Of a stretch of 64,000 bases of DNA, positions 59,081 to 64,000 are shown piece after piece (the stretch's first letter is position 1; every line of letters starts with the position of its first letter). Source of the DNA: Jatrophihabitans_A lederbergiae. GTDB taxonomy: Bacteria; Actinomycetota; Actinomycetes; Mycobacteriales; Jatrophihabitantaceae. The position numbers were made by a program, and so were the translations under genes. The notes under the pieces are model-generated. The model was not told where the DNA came from, searched no databases, and saw only the letters and a list, made by a program, of their open reading frames with translations. The DNA is taken from NCBI RefSeq assembly GCF_031845305.1, contig NZ_JAVREH010000013.1:1-64000 (forward strand), given 5' to 3'.

Positions 59081-59123
59081 TTACTCCGGAGAGTCAACGA
59101 CTACTTACCCCGGAGAGTCAACG
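59081..59123 (+). repeat. Direct repeat of 19 bases at 24-base spacing
   Basis: TTACTCCGGAGAGTCAACG is repeated 24 bases later with one change (TTACCCCGGAGAGTCAACG). The second copy lies in the last codons of the DUF5305-like remnant on the minus strand. Probably a small tandem duplication. Confidence 0.7.
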
Positions 59124-59412
59124 GGAGTGTGGGCAGACCCGTATTCGTGGTTCTCGCCGCGGGTGTCGACGGATGCCCAAGATGCTGTGTTGTGGCTACG
59201 TCGTCCGCCGCACCGGTGCGGTAGCGGTAGGTGGTGCCCTCGTCCAGCACGAGGAAGGTGTCCATGCCGCTGCGTGACCAGTGCAGCACCAGTTGGCCGC
59301 AGCGTTCGGCCAGTGTCGCGAGGGTGGTGAATGCGTTGACCTCGATGACCGGTGAATTCGGTGGGGTCGTGATGGGCTGGACCGCGGCCAGCAGCGGTGC
59401 GTAGCGGCGCCG
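59101..59412 (-). pseudogene. C-terminal remnant of a DUF5305-like membrane protein gene
   Basis: The minus frame from 59412 to its stop encodes about 100 residues with natural protein character: RRRYAPLLAAVQPIT, then VIEVNAFTTLATLAERCGQL and HWSRSGMDTFLVLDEGTTYRY. This fits my recollection of the cytoplasmic tail of DUF5305-type proteins, where a short Pro-rich link leads to a V-x-V-x-x-F-x-T-L-x-x-L-A-E motif. The membrane-spanning part is missing: upstream of 59412 the sequence switches to a response-regulator gene on the other strand. The family name is tentative; that it is a truncated real gene is more secure. Confidence 0.55.
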
Positions 59413-59416
59413 GATT

Positions 59417-59929
59417 GCCGAGGTATGCCGCCGGCTGCGAACAGCAGGCGATCCCACCCCGGTGCTGATGCTGACGGCCAAGGACGGTGAGCATGACGAG
59501 GCCGACGCCCTCGATTTGGGCGCCGACGATTACTTGACGAAACCGTTCTCCTACCTGGTGCTGCTGGCTCGGCTACGGGCGCTGTTGCGCCGACGTCAAG
59601 GCGACCCGAGCCCGCTGCTGAGTTCGGGCACGTTACGCCTTGACCCGGCCGCCCGCCGCTGCTGGCGCGGCGAGGTTGAGGTGATCCTCACGGCGCGGGA
59701 GTTCGCGTTGACCGAGTTTCTGCTGCGCCATAGAGACGAGGTGATCAGCAAGACCGACATCGTGCATCACGTCTGGGACACCCACTTCGACGGTGAACTG
59801 AACATCGTCGAGGTCTACATCGCCCGGCTGCGGCGCAAACTCGACGCCCCGTTCGGGACCGCGTCGCTGCAGACCCTGCGCGGCGCGGGTTACCGGCTCA
59901 CCGACCCGGACGAGGACGACCCGGTATGA
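59417..59929 (+). pseudogene. OmpR-type response regulator truncated at its N-terminus
   Basis: The frame begins abruptly inside a receiver domain at AEVCRRLRTAGDPTPVLMLTAKDG, just after an in-frame stop, and then continues normally through ADDYLTKPFS to a complete winged-helix domain (LTAREFALTEFLL, VEVYIARLRRKL, LRGAGYRL). About 70 N-terminal residues are lost, including the phospho-acceptor aspartate and acidic pocket. A GTG at 59462 could still start a 155-residue protein made mainly of the DNA-binding domain. The stop overlaps the kinase start (ATGA). It is either a dead gene or a phosphorylation-independent DNA-binding protein. Confidence 0.82.
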
Positions 59930-61395
59930 CGCCTACCCCGACGTCCACTCCGACAGGTTCATCCGCTGCGCGGTGGCGCGGGCGGGGCATGCTCGGGCGC
60001 TGGGCCGGCGTGCGGATGCGCGCCACCCTGGCCGCGAGCGTGGTCGTCGCGATCGCCCTCGCTGTTGGCGGCGTGGCGTTGGTGGTGCTGCTGCGGCGCT
60101 CGCTCACCCACGGCGTCGATGACACCGCGCTGCTGCGGGCGCGCGATATCGCCGGGCAGCTGCGTGCCGGCAGTCTGCCGGCAACCGTGGCCACCACCGG
60201 GCAGGACGCGTCGCTGGTGCAGGTCGTGACGCCCGAGGGTGTGGTCCTGGCCAGCAGCAGCAACATCGTCGGCGAGCCGCCGTTGAGCGGGCCGCCGCCG
60301 AGCGGCGCGAACCCGGTGATCCGGACCAGCCATAACCTGGCCGTGGGCTCCACTGGGGAAGCGTTCCGCGTCGTCGCCCTGCGGGTGCCTACCAGCACGC
60401 GAACCTACCTCGTCTATGTCGCCACCTCCACCCGATCCATCGATCAGACGACCAGCACGACCAGTGCCCTGCTTATCATCGGGCTTCCGCTGCTGCTGCT
60501 GCTCGTGGCCGGATCCACCTGGGCGGTGGCCGGGACAGCGTTACGTCCGGTGGAAGCGATCCGTGCCCGGACGGCGTCGATCACCAGCTACGACCTGTCC
60601 GCCCGGGTACCCGAACCGCGAACCCAAGATGAGATCGCCCGCCTGGCCCACACCATGAACGACATGCTCACCCGACTGCAACGGGCAGCCGAGCAGCAAC
60701 GGCGCTTCAGTGCCGACGCCGCCCACGAACTCCGCACCCCGCTGACGACCCTGCGAACCCGCGCCGAGGTCGCCCTGACCCACCCCGAGCAGACCGACTG
60801 GGTCGCGACCACCCGGCTGGTGCTGAGCCAAACCGAATCGATGACCCTGCTCGTCAACGACCTGCTGCTGCTCGCTCGCGCCGACTCCCGCCAGCTGCTG
60901 GCCCACCACAGCGGCGTCGACCTCGATGACCTGCTCCTCACCGAAGCCGCCCGACTGCGTGAACAGCACACCCACGACATCACCCTCGCCGCGCTCGAAC
61001 CCGTCTGCGTGCAGGCCGACCCCGCCCAACTCGCTCGAGCCTTAAGCAACCTCGGCGACAACGCCACCCGTCACGCCCGCGCCCGCATCCAGCTCGCCCT
61101 CACCCACACCGCGGACCACGCCATCATCACCATCGCCGACGACGGCCCCGGCATCCCGCCGGACCAGGCAGAGGCCATCTTCGGTCGGTTCACCCGCCTG
61201 GATGACGCCCGCGACCACGACCACGGCGGAACCGGGCTGGGCCTAGCGATCGCCCGGGAACTCATCAAAGCCCACAGCGGCGACCTCCACCTCACCCCCA
61301 CCGGCCCCCTTCCCGGCGCCACCTTCACCATCACCTTGCCGCTGACAGCACCCCCCGACAGCGGCCACCGCCGCGTCACCGCTGGCCCCACCTAG
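59926..61395 (+). CDS. OmpR-type sensor histidine kinase
   Basis: A 489-residue kinase. Two membrane helices (about 34-57 and 183-205) flank an extracellular sensor domain of about 125 residues; a HAMP domain follows (LRPVEAIRARTASITSYDLS). The dimerisation domain carries phospho-acceptor His267 (DAAHELRTPLTTL) and the ATPase domain has NATRHA (N-box), DDGPGIPP and GGTGLGLAIARELI. All catalytic motifs are intact. It overlaps the truncated response regulator, which cannot accept its phosphate, so the kinase is orphaned unless a paralogous regulator exists elsewhere. Confidence 0.92.
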   Translation: MTPTPTSTPTGSSAARWRGRGMLGRWAGVRMRATLAASVVVAIALAVGGVALVVLLRRSLTHGVDDTALLRARDIAGQLRAGSLPATVATTGQDASLVQVVTPEGVVLASSSNIVGEPPLSGPPPSGANPVIRTSHNLAVGSTGEAFRVVALRVPTSTRTYLVYVATSTRSIDQTTSTTSALLIIGLPLLLLLVAGSTWAVAGTALRPVEAIRARTASITSYDLSARVPEPRTQDEIARLAHTMNDMLTRLQRAAEQQRRFSADAAHELRTPLTTLRTRAEVALTHPEQTDWVATTRLVLSQTESMTLLVNDLLLLARADSRQLLAHHSGVDLDDLLLTEAARLREQHTHDITLAALEPVCVQADPAQLARALSNLGDNATRHARARIQLALTHTADHAIITIADDGPGIPPDQAEAIFGRFTRLDDARDHDHGGTGLGLAIARELIKAHSGDLHLTPTGPLPGATFTITLPLTAPPDSGHRRVTAGPT

Positions 61396-61406
61396 TCACC
61401 AACCGG

Positions 61407-61529
61407 TCAGCGCAGGATGCCGGTGTGGCCGAGTGAGTAGCGGCCGGGCAGCGGCCAGACCGTGAGCCCGTGCGGGGCGGCACCGACCGGGATCTTTCCG
61501 ATCAGATGCCCGTCGACGATGTATTGGCC
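61407..61529 (-). pseudogene. C-terminal remnant of a beta-propeller (YncE/NHL-like) protein gene
   Basis: The minus frame gives GQYIVDGHLIGKI, PVGAAPHGLTVWPLPGRYSL and GHTGILR before a stop. This matches the closing blade of actinobacterial YVTN beta-propeller proteins (APHGLxVWPxPGRYSLGHTG). Only about 40 residues are left; upstream the frame is replaced by the IstB remnant. The parent protein would have been secreted or surface-bound. The assignment rests on a short but distinctive motif. Confidence 0.6.
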
Positions 61530-61535
61530 GCGGAG

Positions 61536-61770
61536 CGGCCGAGGTCGCGGTCTTTGTAGCTGTCGCCTTTGAGGGCGATGACTTCGGCGTGGTGGACGAG
61601 GCGGTCGATCATGGCGGCTGCGACGACATCGTCGCCGAACACTTCACCCCAGCGGCCGAAGGGCTTGTTGGAGGTGACGACCAGCGAGGCGCGTTCGTAG
61701 CGTGAGGTGACGAGCTGAAAGAACAGGTTCGCCCGCCTCTGGTTCGAAGGGCATGTAACCGACCTCGCTT
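61536..61770 (-). pseudogene. IS21-family IstB helper ATPase fragment
   Basis: On the minus strand the C-terminal part of IstB is clear: ANLFFQLVTSRYERASLVVT, SNKPFGRWGEVFGDDVVAAA, MIDRLVHHAEVIALKGDSYK, then DRDLGR. Just before it, EVGYMPFEPEA is in another frame, so an extra base near 61735 breaks the gene. Walker A and the rest of IstB, and all of IstA, are absent. It is a dead relic; no inverted terminal repeat was found. Confidence 0.8.
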
Positions 61771-61983
61771 CGGCAAGCTCCTGCACGCTCGGTGCGTCCA
61801 CGTCATCGGTGTCTACAGGCTCGCGGCGCGCGATCTCGGTTACCGGGTCAATGGTGGTGATCCCCGGTCGAAGCATGGTGATGGAACCATCTTATGGTGC
61901 ATACCAGACGGTGCTGTGTGCGGTCAGGCGCCCTCCGAGAGCGCCGCACCACGAAGTGAGTCTTCACAAGAACCAAACTTTTG

Positions 61984-62012
61984 TTTACTTAGTGTAATGA
62001 CACTGTTACGGT
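61984..62012 (+). promoter_or_regulatory. Promoter with inverted repeat, upstream of the secreted repeat protein
   Basis: TTTACT (61984-61989) and TACGGT (62007-62012) are separated by 17 bases. AGTGT-AATG-ACACT (61991-62004) lies in the spacer and is a likely regulator site. The predicted leader before the ATG at 62078 is about 60 bases. Confidence 0.5.
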
Positions 62013-62077
62013 GGGCACCATAGCGGGTGAGCGTCGGAGCCCCGGCACACCCATCGTGGAAGAAATGGAAACCGACT

Positions 62078-63061
62078 ATGCCTCTCTCCCGTACGGCCGC
62101 GCTCATCTTGGCCTCGGTCAGCGTCACCGCTTCGGCGGCCCTTACTGCCGGTACCGCAATCGCCGCACCCGCGCACGCCAAGCCGGTCCATGCCAAGCCG
62201 GTCCATGCCAAGCCCGTTCCGAAGAAGCCGGTCAAGAAGCCAGTCAAGGGGGCGCATTTCAGCGCGCAGGGGCTGATCGTGTCGGCCACCCCTAACAGCG
62301 GCACGGTGACGGTGTTAGCCCACACCCTGCATGATGGGTCGAGGGTCAAGCGTAACCAGCTGCTCACCGTGAAACTCGCCGGCAAGCACGGCCGCGCCCA
62401 GGGGTTGCCGGCTCACACCTCGGTGGCAGCCGCGGCGGCTGGGGGGATGACGATCGGGGACAGCATCACCCTGGCTGGCACCTCGACCGGTGTTGGTACT
62501 GGTGAAAGTTTCACCGCCACTACTGCCGTGGAACACGCCGCCCCGGCACATGTGTTCCTGGGAACCGTCCTGGCCCTCAACGGCAACATCCTCACCGTGG
62601 CAAAGGCCGCTGAGGCCAGCGACGATCCCAATGAGAACAGCGACGGCTCAGACAGTTTCACCGTCGACATCGGCAGCGCCACCGTGACCCTCGACGGGGC
62701 AACAGGCGCCCTGGCGCCCGGACAGAGCGTGGCCGTCCTCGGCGAAGGTGACAGCGACACCGTGCTGGCCTCATCGGTGTTCGCTTTCTCCACCGTCCCG
62801 ACGGTGCTCGGCGGCGAGGTCAGCACCGTCACCGGCACCGCCGTCACCCTCACCAGCGACGACACCAGCAGCACCGTCGAGCTGGCAGGCGTCCCGCTGT
62901 ACCTCAACGGCAACCCCAGCGCCACCCCCGGCCAACTCACTACAGACGCCCACCTCCTGATCCTGGGCAGCACCGACCCCGGCGGCGCCTTCACCCCCAC
63001 CCTCGCCTTCGCCTTCAACAACGCCGACACCCACCCCGTCGGCGACAACACCGACGACTAA
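62078..63061 (+). CDS. Secreted hypothetical protein with Lys/His-Ala-Lys-Pro-Val repeats
   Basis: A 327-residue secreted protein. A signal peptide (about 1-29, ending TAIAAPA) is followed by a short basic repeat (HAKPV three times, then PKKPV and KKPVK), which may bind cell-wall polyanions. The remainder is a beta-rich, acidic domain with internal similarity of blade-like units such as GTVTVLAH, GNILTVAK and GTAVTLTS, a pattern seen in DUF5666-type proteins, although I do not claim membership. The start ATG was chosen for its signal peptide. It has its own promoter and a strong terminator, so it is a single-gene unit among relic genes. Confidence 0.75.
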   Translation: MPLSRTAALILASVSVTASAALTAGTAIAAPAHAKPVHAKPVHAKPVPKKPVKKPVKGAHFSAQGLIVSATPNSGTVTVLAHTLHDGSRVKRNQLLTVKLAGKHGRAQGLPAHTSVAAAAAGGMTIGDSITLAGTSTGVGTGESFTATTAVEHAAPAHVFLGTVLALNGNILTVAKAAEASDDPNENSDGSDSFTVDIGSATVTLDGATGALAPGQSVAVLGEGDSDTVLASSVFAFSTVPTVLGGEVSTVTGTAVTLTSDDTSSTVELAGVPLYLNGNPSATPGQLTTDAHLLILGSTDPGGAFTPTLAFAFNNADTHPVGDNTDD

Positions 63062-63092
63062 CCGCCGGACAGCACGAGAGAGTCTCCGACCC

Positions 63093-63128
63093 GCTGCGGC
63101 CCCGCACCCACCGGTGCGGGGCCGCAGC
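63093..63128 (+). terminator. Strong hairpin terminator
   Basis: A perfect 16-bp inverted repeat (GCTGCGGCCCCGCACC and its complement) with loop CACC, 32 bases after the secreted-protein stop. No T-run follows. Confidence 0.85.
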
Positions 63129-63315
63129 ACCCATAGCCGAATGGCGGAAACCCATGACGGTGAGCCGGTCAATACGGATGGGTTTCTTGGGGCCAGCTCC
63201 ACCATCAGCCGGAACGACGCCGAGTCAGAGCTCGGTGAGTCGGGCACCCCCAGCGGCACAGAGGGGCGCGCCTACAATAAAGGAACGTCGAACACGACCG
63301 GAAAAAGGTCCGGAC

Positions 63316-63510
63316 GTGGCCGACTACAGACAACACCCGCCCATGGTGGAACGCTCGATCGCGTGGATCACCCGCGGCAACGGCCGCCTGCGCTATCGCG
63401 GCACCACCGCGAACAACGCTTGGCTGCACCGGCGGCCCGCAGCGATCAACCTGCGTCGACTGACCAACCTGGGCCTGCATCAGACCGACCCGAAGTGGGC
63501 CTTGGCCTGA
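63316..63510 (+). pseudogene. DDE transposase C-terminal remnant (IS5/IS1182-like)
   Basis: The frame ends with VERSIAWITRGNGRLRYRG, NNAWLHRRPAAINLRRL and LGLHQTDPKWALA, which is the C-terminus of a DDE transposase group common in actinobacteria (VERxxAWxTRGNRRLRYRG...NNAWLHHRxAALNLRRLL). About 60 residues remain; no catalytic DDE residues or upstream domain are present. I cannot separate IS5 from IS1182 with this fragment. Confidence 0.7.
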
Positions 63511-64000
63511 GGGAATCACCAGCTTGCAAACCCCACCCTGCGCCAGCGCGGACAGCACCGCACCGCTGCTGGCACGACCCGAATCACCCGACAATCCCTA
63601 GCAACCGACACCGCCAAGCCGAACCGGGCCCCCCAACAGCCCACTTGTAGTCGTCAGCAGCCCTCTAGCCTCTAGACCGGGGGCTAGTGGGCCCCAGTCT
63701 CTTGGGAGCTCGCCACGCGGGAAGTCAGTTCGAACACAAGCCGGGTGACCCTAGCGACAGGGTCTGCGCGGAAGGGACGTCGGCGCAGCTGTCGCCGGAT
63801 GCTGCCACCGCGTCGAGGATGGACACGATCTTGACGCGCGCGCCGTCCAGGTACAAACGTTCCGACACGCCCATCACTTTCATGAGGTCAACGGCTGGTC
63901 GCCGACGTTCCGGTCTCAGAAGTCAGCAGGTAGCCACGCCCATGAGCAAGTCGGTCACCGGCCGCCATCCGGCGTCGGTCATCCAACTGGGCTCGACGGC
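63511..64000. other. Right-edge region without a supported gene
   Basis: No recognisable gene is seen. GCCCACT (63639-63645) and AGTGGGC (63686-63692) could form a long hairpin around CTAGCCTCTAGACCGGGGG-like sequence. A minus frame of about 52 residues (63725-63883) reads MKVMGVSERLYLDG at its start but has no similarity that I know. Confidence 0.4.

Larger units (their letters stand above)
58585..59100. other. Intergenic region upstream of the surface-glycan operon
   Basis: No gene is supported in these 516 bases. Contents seen: a GC-rich hairpin (AGCCGG...CCGGCT, 58655-58675), a perfect ten-base palindrome ACCGATCGGT (58699-58708), an inverted repeat CACCG-CGGTAA-CGGTG (58925-58940), and two CRP-like boxes listed separately. 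The minus-strand operon promoter must lie here, but I could not fix its -10/-35. Confidence 0.5.

Noticed and set aside
63639..63692. Hairpin near the right edge as a tRNA or attachment site
   Set aside because: It does not fold into a cloverleaf and no integrase gene is visible.

Overview
The window reads as chromosomal DNA of a high-GC Actinomycetota. Pointers are frequent GTG starts, several probably leaderless genes, twin-arginine and lipobox secretion signals, a DivIVA-like protein, streptogrisin-type proteases, and NarL- and OmpR-type two-component systems. Finer placement (a Frankiales/Jatrophihabitans-like soil lineage) would be a guess. It is an accessory, catabolism-rich segment. 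Gene content is mostly intact up to about 52 kb and increasingly broken from 53 to 64 kb, where truncated genes and transposase remnants meet.

Layout. 0-0.06 kb: 5' end of an IS3-type transposase. 0.2-1.7 kb: CYTH-CHAD protein. 2-6.9 kb: LacI regulator, polar amino-acid ABC importer and class V aminotransferase, a tight operon starting at a TTGACA/TAACAT promoter with an embedded palindrome. 7.1-9.9 kb: XRE-cupin regulator divergent from a flavin reductase fused to a methyltransferase, then a GNAT acetyltransferase. 10.1-14 kb: NarL-type kinase/regulator with an ABC-2 exporter. 14-20.7 kb: sugar ABC importer, LacI regulator and GH2 glycosidase, linked by two similar operator-like sites. 20.8-23.7 kb: TetR/DUF2306 pair and a secreted serine protease. 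23.8-26.9 kb: APC permease, small protein and amidase. 27.2-30.3 kb: c-di-GMP enzymes (GAF-EAL and GAF-GGDEF).

30.4-47.6 kb is the most distinctive block: two complete HyuA/HyuB hydantoinase/oxoprolinase pairs and a minus-strand run of seven genes (antibiotic-biosynthesis-monooxygenase protein, Rbs-type ABC importer, degenerate HyuA-like protein, DUF917 protein, PucR-type regulator). A metal amidohydrolase follows the second HyuAB pair. Together they look like uptake and ring opening of an unidentified hydantoin-, lactam- or thiohydantoin-like compound, possibly carried on a sugar. 47.8-49.9 kb holds a split transketolase divergent from SoxR, with a near-perfect SoxR box between them.

50-52.4 kb: a small hypothetical gene, a 13-copy 14-bp tandem repeat running into the stop codon of a DUF4331 gene, and a small Tat-exported protein. 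52.8-54.4 kb: a short hypothetical gene, a frameshifted AAA ATPase and a phosphoribosyltransferase. 54.4-58.6 kb: a minus-strand operon of a repeat-rich secreted protein, a GT2 synthase, a GT39-like membrane glycosyltransferase and a DivIVA-like coiled coil, plausibly making a surface polymer at the cell pole. 59-64 kb: a truncated response regulator coupled to an intact kinase, remnants of a DUF5305-like gene, a beta-propeller gene, IS21 IstB and a DDE transposase, and one secreted repeat protein with a recognisable promoter and a strong terminator. No tRNA, rRNA or CRISPR array was seen.
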